Shown: piece by piece, positions 1 through 7,915 of the stretch | How positions within the stretch are numbered: the stretch's first letter is position 1 | How the letters are laid out: each line of letters begins with the position of its first letter | The notes under the pieces: model-generated | Seen by the model: only the letters and a program-made list of their open reading frames with translations | Told to the model about the DNA's origin: nothing | Databases searched by the model: none | Position numbers and translations under genes: made by a program | Origin: Corynebacterium freiburgense | GTDB lineage: Bacteria; Actinomycetota; Actinomycetes; Mycobacteriales; Mycobacteriaceae | Length of the DNA: 64,000 nucleotides | Direction: 5' to 3' | Assembly: GCF_030408815.1 (NCBI RefSeq) | Contig: NZ_CP047355.1 | Coordinates: 2,480,001 to 2,544,000 of the forward strand

Positions 1-168
1 AGTCTTATGCAGATCACCAAGGCTATTGAAAGACGAAGTTCCGACCCATCCAAAAATACCCCCACCAGTGATCCTGATGGGGGTAATACTGTGGGCCCTG
101 TGGGGCTCGAACCCACGACCTACGGATTAAGGATTAGGCGTGTCTTACACGGGGTCAGGGCAGCATAG
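1..168 (+). CDS. 3' end of an upstream regulator-like gene read into the att site (partial)
   Basis: An open frame enters from the left edge in phase 1, passes through the 73-bp att repeat and stops at TAG 166-168. Its att-encoded part (TPTSDPDGGNTVGPVGLE...) is in the same frame as the end of the regulator at 13789-14118, but the residues before it (ITKAIERRSSDPSKN) differ. The likely reading is that a second integrated element lies left of the window and that its regulator also ends in this att. Its present last 12 residues (RIRRVLHGVRAA) come from the prophage side of the junction. The start is outside the window, so the family cannot be named. It could also be a degenerate remnant. Confidence 0.5.
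   Translation, partial: SLMQITKAIERRSSDPSKNTPTSDPDGGNTVGPVGLEPTTYGLRIRRVLHGVRAA
58..130. repeat. attL: attL: 73-bp direct repeat, left prophage junction
   Basis: These 73 bp are identical to 14023-14095. They hold the 3' part of the tRNA-Lys sequence plus the GC-rich hairpin beyond it. After ...GGATTAA the two copies diverge: ggattagg here, aagtccgc at the right copy. The complete tRNA gene is at the right copy, so this is the partial, element-generated copy next to the integrase gene. Confidence 0.93.
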
Positions 169-180
169 GTTTAACCTATG
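164..180. promoter_or_regulatory. 17-bp perfect palindrome before the integrase start
   Basis: CATAGGTT-T-AACCTATG has 8-bp perfect arms around one base. It covers the TAG stop of the att-spanning reading frame and ends 3 bases before the integrase ATG, where a ribosome binding site would normally be. It could be an integrase or Xis arm site, or an operator for int. The half-sites AGGTT/AACCT recall DtxR boxes, but the spacing is wrong. Confidence 0.45.
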
Positions 181-183
181 TAA

Positions 184-1002
184 ATGCAAAGAGTTTTATT
201 AGAGGATTGTCTACGGGGGTGGCGGAAAGAACTTGCTGCAGCTGGACGCAGTGACGGAACTCTAGGCGTCCGAACATCACACACCCGCCGGGTGCTTAAT
301 TCCATAGGTGTCCCGCTGCATGATGTCCGTCGACACCACCTAATAAGCTGGCTGGCTCAATGCAAATACGCACCCGAAACTCGGCGTCAAGTAATCATCT
401 CACTTCGAATGTTTTTTGCGTGGCTTTTAGCTCAAAATAAGATTTCGGCAAACCCAGCTGAATCACTTCCAGCCGTTGCACGACCTCGCAAATCTCCGAT
501 GCCCGCAGCCGACTATCAAATAATCAAAGCCATGCAAGAAGCACCAGCATGGGTAGCGCTCGCCGTCGAGATCATGACTACCTGCGGTCTGCGAAGGTTT
601 GAAGTAGCAAAACTAAGAAGCCTTGATGTGCAAGCAATCGGCAACCTTTGGACCATACATGTCATCGGCAAAGGTGGACATTCACGATATGTGCCGTGTC
701 CACCACACCTTGCAATCAAACTTACAGCTAAACAAGGGTATGTATTTCCAGGGGGCCAGAATGGCCATGTGTCAGCTGGCTGGCTTGGAAAACAAATCAG
801 TAAATATTTGCCCGCCGGAATTACTTCACATAAATTGCGCCACAGATACGCCAGTGTGGCCTATCGATCACACCACGATCTACGTGCAGTGCAACAACTT
901 CTAGGCCACGCAAGCGTGGCTACGACTGAAGCCTACACCGCAGTTGATCCGTCGAGCGTTATTGAGACAGCCAGCGCGGCGTGGCGGATTGAGGGTGGTT
1001 AG
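184..1002 (+). CDS. int: Tyrosine-type site-specific integrase
   Basis: The 272-residue protein catalyses recombination between phage attP and the tRNA-Lys attB. An N-terminal SAM-like DNA-binding domain (about 1-95) precedes the catalytic domain. Visible catalytic residues are Arg in TCGLRRFEV (about 139), Lys in GKGGHSR, the HKLRHRYAS box, and LGHASVATTEAYT with the His and nucleophilic Tyr. It lies 54 bp from attL, as expected. The ATG at 184 has no clear Shine-Dalgarno. In the excised circle the regulator frame would stop 15 bp upstream, so int translation may be coupled to it. The stop overlaps the convergent tail gene by 4 bp. Confidence 0.95.
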   Translation: MQRVLLEDCLRGWRKELAAAGRSDGTLGVRTSHTRRVLNSIGVPLHDVRRHHLISWLAQCKYAPETRRQVIISLRMFFAWLLAQNKISANPAESLPAVARPRKSPMPAADYQIIKAMQEAPAWVALAVEIMTTCGLRRFEVAKLRSLDVQAIGNLWTIHVIGKGGHSRYVPCPPHLAIKLTAKQGYVFPGGQNGHVSAGWLGKQISKYLPAGITSHKLRHRYASVAYRSHHDLRAVQQLLGHASVATTEAYTAVDPSSVIETASAAWRIEGG

Positions 1003-2147
1003 GTTGGTGGGGTGCGCCAGATGGCGTTGACGGTGTGGGTGGTTTCGGTGGTGGTGACGGTGAGGGTGCCGCCGATGACGGTGAAGCAGGGGGGTGCGCC
1101 CATGATGGTGGCGATGGGGTCGCCGGCGATGCTGATGCCGGTGTGGAGGTCTTCCCATGGCAGCCAGCAGTACCTGTTTTCCCACCACGATGGCGCAATA
1201 AGTCGATCGGAGAATGTGAATTTTCTTGAGCCCGTGACCTGCAGCTTCCAGAGTGCGGTCATATCCTCCTTGTAGTCTGTGGTGTATACACCGTAGTCTG
1301 AAATGATTTTCATCACAGGACCGTGTCGGTCGGCGCGGTCGATGTCGATGATGATATGTCGTTTGGGCCCGATGACTGCGCCGGAGTTTTCTACCCAGAT
1401 TAATTTTGTTCGGTGCTGGGGTCCGACACGGGCGGCGGCGGTGGAGATGACGTTGGTGGCGGGGAGTTCTGTCAGCCCACCCCAGGTCAGGCCGCGGGCG
1501 GCGCACGTGGATACACGCAACGTTTGATAGTCCGGTGACCAGCACGGATAGCTGCCCATGGGACGGCAAATCGATGCCTCGAGCCATTGGCGGATGGTGC
1601 GTTTTTCTTGCTTGTGGGATGCGGGATACAACTCCGGGTTGCCACTGACGGTGTACGCGCTGATGCCCAGGCGCGGCCGACCCTTTTTAATCAACCACTC
1701 GTTAATCATGGTTTTAGCATTATGAGCTTTCCGATCCCTCGGAAAAACATCAGGGGTGAGCCGGAAAATATCCTCATAATCAGTAGCTTCGATTGCGCGG
1801 ATCAGCACGCGGCCGCCGTCCTCTGGCGGGTGGTTTGGGGTGATTTCCACCTCATCGACGTACCCCCGGAATACCGGGACAGTTTTGGGTTCTTTCGTTT
1901 GAGTAGTCGGCGTGGGAATATTCAGGTCAACCACTATTTTTTTGCGCATAAACTCTACGGCCGCACGCAGATCATCAGCAGAATCTGGGTAGTAAAGCTT
2001 GAGTGTGGCGGTGCGCGAGCGTGGTGGCTCGTTGAGTTCTTGACGCCCCCACGTCGTGGAAAACCCGGCAATCTCATAAAGTGGGATGCGCGTCCCCGCA
2101 ATTGACACGCGCAAACCCCGCGCCAGCGGTGATCGTTGTTTTACCAT
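999..2147 (-). CDS. Phage tail-tip / minor tail protein
   Basis: A 382-residue protein encoded last in the leftward virion operon, overlapping the tape-measure stop by 7 bp. The N-terminal half (ARGLRVSIAGTRIPLYEIAG, then FRGYVDEVEITP) has the beta-rich pattern of siphovirus tail-associated proteins that follow the tape measure, and there are no transmembrane segments. It is the only candidate for a baseplate or receptor-binding protein in the element. Function is inferred mainly from position. Its end overlaps the integrase stop, leaving no space between the virion and integration modules. Confidence 0.6.
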   Translation of the reverse strand: MVKQRSPLARGLRVSIAGTRIPLYEIAGFSTTWGRQELNEPPRSRTATLKLYYPDSADDLRAAVEFMRKKIVVDLNIPTPTTQTKEPKTVPVFRGYVDEVEITPNHPPEDGGRVLIRAIEATDYEDIFRLTPDVFPRDRKAHNAKTMINEWLIKKGRPRLGISAYTVSGNPELYPASHKQEKRTIRQWLEASICRPMGSYPCWSPDYQTLRVSTCAARGLTWGGLTELPATNVISTAAARVGPQHRTKLIWVENSGAVIGPKRHIIIDIDRADRHGPVMKIISDYGVYTTDYKEDMTALWKLQVTGSRKFTFSDRLIAPSWWENRYCWLPWEDLHTGISIAGDPIATIMGAPPCFTVIGGTLTVTTTETTHTVNAIWRTPPT

Positions 2148-4168
2148 GTTGTTTGCCGTTCACGGTCGCGATCGAGCAGCCGCCGGATTTGATCGGCGAC
2201 AGCATCGGGGTCAAGGGCCCCAGTGATGGTGAAGTGGTTGTGTATTTCGGGTCGGGTGTGGTAAGAGAGTCGTCCGAGGCGCAGTGGTCGGCGGGGTGTG
2301 GCGGCGGCGGTGAGGATGGCTGCGGCCAGTGGCGCGGCGGTGAGGATGTGGGCTGGTGGGATCGTGCCGGTTAGATCTGGTGGGGTGTGGGTGGCGAAAA
2401 TCTCACCCGCGTAGGTGGCGAGGTCGCCGAGGCTGACATTCGCGAGGCGATCGAGGAGTGCGTCAATCCAGTCGATGGTGTCGCGTACGGCCTGGATGAG
2501 GCGATTGTGTGCGGTGACGGCGAGGTCCATGGCCCCGCTGATGGCGTCGCCGGGGCGGGCGGCGAGGTCGATAAACTCGCTGACGATAGTGCTGGTGTCG
2601 TGCCATTTGTCGATGCACCAGTCCAGTGCTGTGCGGCTGGTTTCAGCCATGGTGCGCATCCCGTCGCCAACATCGGCGACTTTGGTGATGACGTATTCTG
2701 CGGCACTCGCACCGATGAGGGATGACAGGGCACCGTAGCCGTCATCACCGCCGTGGAACGCGGTCCAGACTTCTGACCATGAGGTTTTTAGGTTTGTGAG
2801 GGAGTCTCGGACATTGAGGACGAAGCCGATGGTGGTGTTGTCTTCTTCGATGCCGAGGGCTTGGCCGAGGGTGCCGGTGTAGTCGCCGTCGAAGATGAGG
2901 GAGCGTAGGCCAGTGATGGTGTCGGTCACCCAGGTCGCTTTGTCGTCGAGCCATCCGGTGGCGTTATTCCAGGTGTCTTCGGCTGAGTGCCACATTGAGT
3001 TCCAGGAGTCGGTCACCCAGGTCGCGCCGTCGTCGACAGCACCGGTGAACTTTTCCCATTCTTGGGTGCACCAGTTCCAGGCGGCGGTGAGTTGGTCACC
3101 GAGCCATGCTGCGCTGTCGCTGAGTGCGGTGGTAAATTGCTGCCAGAGTTGTTTACCGGTTTCTGTTTCAGTGAAAAACCACACCAGCGCCGCGATGACC
3201 GCAGCGATCGCCAGAACGATGAGCCCCAATGGGTTGGCGCTCATGACGACGTTGAGCGCGGTTTGGGCGATCTGCATCGCAGCGGTGGCGGTTTGCCAGG
3301 CTTTCACGACAGCGACCACACCCCAGAGTGCGGCGGTGATCCCGATGACGGCGCCGGCCATGGCTTGGAATTTTTCTGGGTTTTCGCCGACCCATTTGGC
3401 AAGCTCCGCGACTTTTTCTGCAGCTTGTGCCACGTATGGTAGGAGGGCTTCACCGAGGGAGGCTTTGGCGTTTTCCCAGGCGGCGTTAGCGCGTTGTTGT
3501 TGGCCGGCGGCGGTATCGGCTTCTCGGCTGAATGCGCCAACTGTGTCGGCGGTTTGTTGGTTCAGCAGCGTCAGGATGGCTTGGGTGCGGGCGGTTTTCG
3601 CGGCTTCGCCTTCGAGTTTATCGAGTCCTTGCGCGGCCAGTTCGGCTTGGATGGTGGATTCTTTGATGGACACGCCGTAGCGCTCGATCGGGTCGGCCTC
3701 GCCTTTCATGAGGGATGACAGTGCAGCGACTGCGTCGGCGGTGGTACCACCAAACGTGGCGGCGAGGTCAGCGCCTTTTTGAATGAGTTCATCAGTTTGG
3801 CCGACCAGCTCCCCTTGGGAGACGCCCATGTTTTTCAGCTGCGCCCCCATCACCGAGGCTAACTCTTGGTATTCGTTTTTGCTCAAACCGACGGCGCTGG
3901 ATGCTTCTGCGGCGAGGGTTTTAATTGCTTCGGCTTGGTGTTTGTAAATGCTTTCTACCGCGCCGGTGGATTGTTGCAGGCTGCTCGCGGATTCGAATGC
4001 TTGCACGCCGAAGGCGATGACTGCGCCGGAGGCCACGCTCATGGCTTGGGCTGCGGAGGTGGCGCGTGATTGCAGTTTATCGATCCGGGTTTCGGCTTCA
4101 TCGAATCCTTTGTTCGCGCCTTTTGCATCTGCCAAAATTTTGACAGAGAGCAGTGCTGTTTTACCCAT
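2141..4168 (-). CDS. Tail tape-measure protein
   Basis: At 675 residues this is the longest gene of the element. It has the usual make-up: an Ala/Gln-rich helical N-terminus (residues about 10-260: GANKGFDEAETRIDKLQSR, phage-tail tape-measure core with SSLMKGEADPIERYG), two or three hydrophobic helices (about 265-345), then Trp-rich repeats (WNWCTQEWEKF, WVTDSWNSMW). It sets tail length and helps DNA delivery. At the usual ratio of about 1.5 angstrom per residue it implies a short tail near 100 nm. The ATG overlaps the stop of the frameshifted chaperone reading. Confidence 0.88.
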   Translation of the reverse strand: MGKTALLSVKILADAKGANKGFDEAETRIDKLQSRATSAAQAMSVASGAVIAFGVQAFESASSLQQSTGAVESIYKHQAEAIKTLAAEASSAVGLSKNEYQELASVMGAQLKNMGVSQGELVGQTDELIQKGADLAATFGGTTADAVAALSSLMKGEADPIERYGVSIKESTIQAELAAQGLDKLEGEAAKTARTQAILTLLNQQTADTVGAFSREADTAAGQQQRANAAWENAKASLGEALLPYVAQAAEKVAELAKWVGENPEKFQAMAGAVIGITAALWGVVAVVKAWQTATAAMQIAQTALNVVMSANPLGLIVLAIAAVIAALVWFFTETETGKQLWQQFTTALSDSAAWLGDQLTAAWNWCTQEWEKFTGAVDDGATWVTDSWNSMWHSAEDTWNNATGWLDDKATWVTDTITGLRSLIFDGDYTGTLGQALGIEEDNTTIGFVLNVRDSLTNLKTSWSEVWTAFHGGDDGYGALSSLIGASAAEYVITKVADVGDGMRTMAETSRTALDWCIDKWHDTSTIVSEFIDLAARPGDAISGAMDLAVTAHNRLIQAVRDTIDWIDALLDRLANVSLGDLATYAGEIFATHTPPDLTGTIPPAHILTAAPLAAAILTAAATPRRPLRLGRLSYHTRPEIHNHFTITGALDPDAVADQIRRLLDRDRERQTTW

Positions 4169-4322
4169 TGTTGATTTCCTCTACCACGGCGACCGCAGTC
4201 GCGATCATCACATCATCGCAGGTGAAAAAATAGTCAGGGGCGACACCCCACGCATAGGCCAGGCGCATTAATTCCCGGATGGTGGTGCCCCGGTCGTAGG
4301 GTCCGGCATCACCTCCGGAGCA
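4161..4322 (-). CDS. Frameshift extension of the tail assembly chaperone (T part)
   Basis: In the -1 frame relative to the 95-residue chaperone, the sequence is open from 4322 to a TAA at 4163-4161. It encodes ...TIRELMRLAYAWG and CDDVMIATAVAVVEEINNG, the pattern typical of the T domain of G-T tail chaperones. The segment has no start of its own, and its stop overlaps the tape-measure ATG. A -1 ribosomal shift between about 4322 and 4268 would give a G-T product. I do not see a textbook XXXYYYZ slip site, so the exact shift position is open. Confidence 0.6.
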   Translation of the reverse strand, partial: CSGGDAGPYDRGTTIRELMRLAYAWGVAPDYFFTCDDVMIATAVAVVEEINNG

Positions 4323-4555
4323 TCATCGGCGACCAGGTCGGCGACGGTTTCGATCCATGTGTCAAAGTCCAGGGTGGTGGCGTGGGTGCGGTTGAGTGCG
4401 GCCCACGTCCAGTACGACATCCCGAGAAACGGTGCGTCCTGAAATGAGGGCCAGCCCATCCGGGCACGATGCATATCAAACCGCACTTGGTCGGGGGTCA
4501 TGACCTTCGCGGTTTCGGTCGTACCGTCGGAATACGTCACTGTGATTTTTTTCAT
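4268..4555 (-). CDS. Tail assembly chaperone (G part)
   Basis: A 95-residue protein (MKKITVTYSDGTTETAKVM...) directly upstream of the tape-measure gene, the invariant position of siphovirus tail assembly chaperones. It contains WPSFQDAPFLGMSYW and ends in a flexible Pro-rich tail, inside which the -1 frame takes over. Chaperones of this type coat the tape measure during tail assembly and are absent from the virion. Assignment rests on position, size and the overlapping frame. Confidence 0.7.
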   Translation of the reverse strand: MKKITVTYSDGTTETAKVMTPDQVRFDMHRARMGWPSFQDAPFLGMSYWTWAALNRTHATTLDFDTWIETVADLVADDAPEVMPDPTTGAPPSGN

Positions 4556-4561
4556 TGGTGG

Positions 4562-4975
4562 TTAAGCTCCTTCGATGGTGTTGAGAATGTTCTTGACGTG
4601 CTCTTCGTAGAGGCGAAGCCATGTGGGTTCAGTTTTTTGGGCTTGCTCTGCAACAAACGGGTTTGGTGTGATGTTCCGGGCAAACCAGCCCCAGTGGATC
4701 GGCCCGGCGTAGGGCACGCTTTTCGCGCCAAGGCGGATACGTGCCCCGGTCTGGGTGGAGAACACTGTGAGCGTGTCTTTGAGTCTGCGAACGCGCGCGC
4801 GTTTTGTGCGCGAGCCTACTGGTGCGACAGCCACAGATGCGGTTTTGACGATTTCACCGGCTGATTTGTTGACCGCTTTGAGTTGTTTCATGTCGATGCC
4901 AGCGCGGCGGAGTGATGCGCGCAGTTGCCGGGCACCTTCGATTTCTACATGGCCGGGTGCTCCGGCGTAGCTCAT
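4562..4975 (-). CDS. HK97 gp10-like head-tail joining protein
   Basis: A 137-residue basic protein with VEIEGARQLRASLRRAG at the N-terminus, a KTASVAVAPV segment and VPYAGPIHWGW, all characteristic of the HK97-gp10 / neck-protein family that joins or completes the tail. It overlaps the preceding gene by 4 bp. It lies after the major tail gene rather than before it, which differs from the usual HK97-like order. Confidence 0.7.
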   Translation of the reverse strand: MSYAGAPGHVEIEGARQLRASLRRAGIDMKQLKAVNKSAGEIVKTASVAVAPVGSRTKRARVRRLKDTLTVFSTQTGARIRLGAKSVPYAGPIHWGWFARNITPNPFVAEQAQKTEPTWLRLYEEHVKNILNTIEGA

Positions 4976-5412
4976 GGCGTGATCCCGTTGACTTTCGTGG
5001 CTGGGGTGAATGTGGGTTCACCGATGAAATCCAGCTCGATGTTGGTAGTTCCAGCTTCCCCGACCTTGCCCCCGACTTCTGGCGGGTCAAGGCGAACCGT
5101 GCCTTCGAATTTGCCACCATCGGTGGTGTTGGGAATGAACTCGATTTTCTCAGTGGTGCCTTTTTTCGACCACAAATACCCAACGATGCCTTTAACGGTG
5201 AGGTTTTGCACACATGTGAGTTTCAACTTATAACTATAGGTAGTTGCCTCGGCGGCGACATCACCTGATAGGAGTTGGATTTCCGAGCCGGCTTTCACCG
5301 ATGGTGCGATGGTTGCGGCGGACACCTCGGCGGAAAAGTTCAATCCGGCGGTGGATTGGCCAAGCACAATTTTGCCGGGCCCAGTGGTAGCAATTTTAGT
5401 GTTGACTGGCAT
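4972..5412 (-). CDS. Major tail protein
   Basis: A 146-residue acidic, Thr/Gly/Val-rich protein with alternating beta-strand pattern (KIVLGQSTAGLNFSAEVSAA, TYSYKLKLTCVQ, GTTNIELDFIGEPTF) and no membrane segment, typical of the subunit that polymerises into the siphovirus tail tube. It lies between the connector genes and the chaperone/tape-measure genes. The assignment is from composition and position. Confidence 0.65.
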   Translation of the reverse strand: MPVNTKIATTGPGKIVLGQSTAGLNFSAEVSAATIAPSVKAGSEIQLLSGDVAAEATTYSYKLKLTCVQNLTVKGIVGYLWSKKGTTEKIEFIPNTTDGGKFEGTVRLDPPEVGGKVGEAGTTNIELDFIGEPTFTPATKVNGITP

Positions 5413-5421
5413 GGATAGCTC

Positions 5422-5763
5422 CTAGTGTGGGGGTCGGATGGTGAGAGAGAATGCAGGGCAGACCTCCCCGCCGGGGAGGGTGACGGTGGTCCCCAGGTCG
5501 GTGTCAACGACGTTGCCGCTCAGCACGTCCAGTGCTGTGGTGAGCATCTTTTCTAGCACGCCGATGGCCGCCGGGATATCTGTTTCTGGGCTAATAAGAT
5601 GAATCCCTATCTCAATAATGTTTGTGCCGTCGAGACGGCGGCCGAGCCAGCGGGTAGCATGCACCCACGCACACGGTGGATGCAGACATAGCGGGTCGAT
5701 ATCGGCCGGGATGCCCGCATTTTGGAGTGCGGTCGTAATGTCAGTGAGGCTGTCGGTAATCAT
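5422..5763 (-). CDS. Tail terminator-like protein
   Basis: A 113-residue protein (MITDSLTDITTALQNAGIP...) with an N-terminal helix, then IIEIGIHLISPETDI and a central VLEKMLTTALDVL helix. This resembles the tail-terminator / minor tail U-like proteins that cap the tail tube. It lies 14 bp from the upstream connector gene and before the major tail gene. No catalytic motif is expected. Moderate confidence, from position. Confidence 0.5.
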   Translation of the reverse strand: MITDSLTDITTALQNAGIPADIDPLCLHPPCAWVHATRWLGRRLDGTNIIEIGIHLISPETDIPAAIGVLEKMLTTALDVLSGNVVDTDLGTTVTLPGGEVCPAFSLTIRPPH

Positions 5764-5777
5764 TGCAGTAACGGTAG

Positions 5778-6101
5778 CTAGGCGACGATGATGTCTCGGT
5801 GGCGCCCAAGGTTCAGCAATGCCTCGATATCGGGATCGTATTTCGCGACATAGCTGGGACCCAGTTCACCGATAGTTTCCACCCCGGAGGGGCTGGCGCG
5901 GCGTCGCCATAATCGGGCGGCGAGCATGTGCGCGCCACGGCGGGTTTTCGCACTGTCCCATTGGGACGCCGGGACCCAGTCAGCGACCAGGTCTACGACT
6001 GCGTCGATGACGTCGGCGAGGTCAGCGTGATAGTCGCCGCTGAGTTTGAGTTGGGCGGCAAGCTTTTCGGCATTGATGATGCCTACTGGTCGGTTGGTCA
6101 T
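5778..6101 (-). CDS. Head-tail connector (gp6-like adaptor)
   Basis: A 107-residue, mostly helical protein (INAEKLAAQLKLSGDYHADL, DVIDAVVDLVADWV, HMLAARLWRRR, YDPDIEALLNLGRHR). This is the signature of small adaptor proteins that bind the portal ring after packaging. It overlaps the capsid stop by 4 bp, as such genes normally follow the capsid. Confidence 0.7.
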   Translation of the reverse strand: MTNRPVGIINAEKLAAQLKLSGDYHADLADVIDAVVDLVADWVPASQWDSAKTRRGAHMLAARLWRRRASPSGVETIGELGPSYVAKYDPDIEALLNLGRHRDIIVA

Positions 6102-7555
6102 GCGGTAAACTTCACCAACTTTAGGCCCTTGGGTTGCTCAACCAGTGTGGCGCGATAGCCGAACACGCCTTCATCGGTGGCACCTTTAGCGACGTTGAGT
6201 GCATCGACGCGGATCGGGCTGCCTGCTAACTCCCCGTGGCGGATGGCTGGTTTACACCACGCCAGGACTTTCCCTTTGCCGATCAATGGAGTTGGTTTCA
6301 TCTGGGCCGGGGTAATGCCAAGCATTTCCAAAAACGCTGGTAATTCTTTTTCTTTGACATCGATCAAATTAAACCAATCCATGTCATTGACGACATACAC
6401 ATCCGGGTCGATATTGGTCGCAGCATGGATCGTGTGCCGCGCCCAGCCGCAGGCTTTAAACAGCGACCATTGCTTTGCAGATTGATCATCCTCGGCACCG
6501 GCACCCGCAAGCGCATCAGCCAGGGCTTTTTCGTCGGACTTTTGCGCATAGGATTCCGCCATGGCTGCGAAGTATTTGGCGATGACATCGACTTGGTGGA
6601 AATGGATGTGCTCGATCGGCAGCTGGTTCGCGCCCGCCAATCGGGTGGCCTCAACTTCGACGAGTTCGAATTCAGCTTTAGTTGACGAGACTTCAGCGGG
6701 ATGCCCAGCGTAGTCGGCGACCTCAGGTTTGGTTTTCCAGCGCACGCCTTGCATTTTCAACCCCGTGAGAGTGTCTTGCCGCATGGCCGGGATAAATTTC
6801 CGCTGGTAGGTGACGCCTTCCCAAAGCTCACCGACCCAGTTCGGCGCGAGCCCAAGTGGGGATTTCGCGACCTGCAATGATTGCAGTGCCGCGGTGAGCA
6901 TAGTCGGCTCGGCGGTGGGATCATCCAGGCGGGCAAGCGCATCGTAGATCGCAGAGCAGCTGAGTTCGACTGGGCGCGGTGTGGCGTGGATGCCGCCGGG
7001 GGCTGCGGCCGGGCCTGCGCTGGCGGTGACAGTCTCGGCGGTGGGGGTGTCATTATTCATCGTGGTGGTCTCGGTTGGGTCGGGTGTGGTATGGGAGGCG
7101 GTGATACTGGTGACACGGGCGCTGGAGAACGCTGGGATCGCCACCAACGCGACTGACATCAGTGTCGCCGCAGTAATTGTGTCACCGTCAAATTGGGGTT
7201 CGAGCAGTTCGACCGATAGCGCATCGCGCACTCCTTCGCGGATGTCTGCGCTGGCAAGATCGCCATCCGGGGTTCGGGCAAGATGAAATTTTGCGTACAA
7301 ACCAGCATCGGTGTCGGTAAGTTCCAGGGCGTAGCCGACCGGTTGCCAATCTGCTTGAGTTGAGTGGTTTCTCAACAATTTAATATGGCGAAGATCATCG
7401 GGGATGGTGATCGCCCCACGCGCGACCTGATAGTCTCCGGCGCTGGTCATGCCATGCTGATTCCACGGCAGGATAAGCCCTTCAACGATGCGTGGGGCAG
7501 CGTCGGCGTCAGTGCAGGTGGTGGCAGTCAACAGTGCGTTAGTCTGCAGAATCAC
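6098..7555 (-). CDS. Fused prohead protease and major capsid protein
   Basis: A 485-residue single frame. Residues about 1-145 look like an S78-type prohead protease: IVEGLILPWNQHG, a His in LLRNHSTQADW and a Ser in DALSVELLEP. A Thr/Pro-rich linker (about 150-195) follows, then an HK97-fold major capsid domain (about 200-485: VTYQRKFIPAMRQDTLTGLKM, ends GYRATLVEQPKGLKLVKF). In most phages protease and capsid are separate genes; here the protease would release the capsid domain during maturation. The start overlaps the holin-like gene by 17 bp. Confidence 0.82.
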   Translation of the reverse strand: MILQTNALLTATTCTDADAAPRIVEGLILPWNQHGMTSAGDYQVARGAITIPDDLRHIKLLRNHSTQADWQPVGYALELTDTDAGLYAKFHLARTPDGDLASADIREGVRDALSVELLEPQFDGDTITAATLMSVALVAIPAFSSARVTSITASHTTPDPTETTTMNNDTPTAETVTASAGPAAAPGGIHATPRPVELSCSAIYDALARLDDPTAEPTMLTAALQSLQVAKSPLGLAPNWVGELWEGVTYQRKFIPAMRQDTLTGLKMQGVRWKTKPEVADYAGHPAEVSSTKAEFELVEVEATRLAGANQLPIEHIHFHQVDVIAKYFAAMAESYAQKSDEKALADALAGAGAEDDQSAKQWSLFKACGWARHTIHAATNIDPDVYVVNDMDWFNLIDVKEKELPAFLEMLGITPAQMKPTPLIGKGKVLAWCKPAIRHGELAGSPIRVDALNVAKGATDEGVFGYRATLVEQPKGLKLVKFTA

Positions 7556-7808
7556 GGTGGCGCCCCTTTTTTTCTCGTGGTTCAGCAGCCAACCACGGCA
7601 TGTAGGTTTTCATCCATGCCTCCGTAGCAGGGTGAGCAAGAATACGGGTGATCGTAGCGATCGTGGCGAGGGTTGCCGCCACCCATGGAATGGATTCAAT
7701 GCCAAGTTCTTTGGCAATGATTGGCAAAATCGGGCCGATGCCAATGACAGCGGCGACCAGGGTGCGGATCGTGGCGCGGTTTGGATGTTTCACTTGTGTT
7801 GGTGTCAT
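7539..7808 (-). CDS. Holin-like small membrane protein
   Basis: An 89-residue protein with two hydrophobic segments (about 14-33, TLVAAVIGIGPILPIIA, and 40-58, PWVAATLATIATI) and a charged Lys/Arg C-terminus (EPREKKGRHRD). This is the topology of phage holins, which permeabilise the membrane to release the lysin. It lies just downstream of the lysin gene and a 36-residue membrane ORF, with ATGA overlap to the latter. Confidence 0.65.
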   Translation of the reverse strand: MTPTQVKHPNRATIRTLVAAVIGIGPILPIIAKELGIESIPWVAATLATIATITRILAHPATEAWMKTYMPWLAAEPREKKGRHRDSAD

Positions 7809-7915
7809 GGTTGTACGGGAGCAGGATCAGGGGCAACAACCGTAAGCAGTTGCCGGACGGCAAAGGTATTCACCACAGCGGTGATGGTTAAGGCAACAAG
7901 TTCGATGACGGTCAT
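7805..7915 (-). CDS. 36-residue membrane peptide in the lysis cassette
   Basis: The ATG at 7915-7913 overlaps the lysin stop (ATGA), and its own TGA overlaps the next gene's ATG (ATGA again). The product MTVIELVALTITAVVNTFAV... has one hydrophobic helix (about 4-27) and a short Pro-rich tail. Double translational coupling argues that it is real. It may be a second holin or antiholin component. No homologue is recognised. Confidence 0.6.
   Translation of the reverse strand: MTVIELVALTITAVVNTFAVRQLLTVVAPDPAPVQP

Noticed and set aside
164..180. AGGTT/AACCT palindrome as a DtxR iron box.
   Set aside because: Half-sites are too close together and the 19-bp consensus is not met; phage-related role is more likely.
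2895..3680. Long plus-strand frames across the tape-measure and other tail genes.
   Set aside because: Antisense shadows of GC-rich phage genes with no ribosome sites or recognisable domains.
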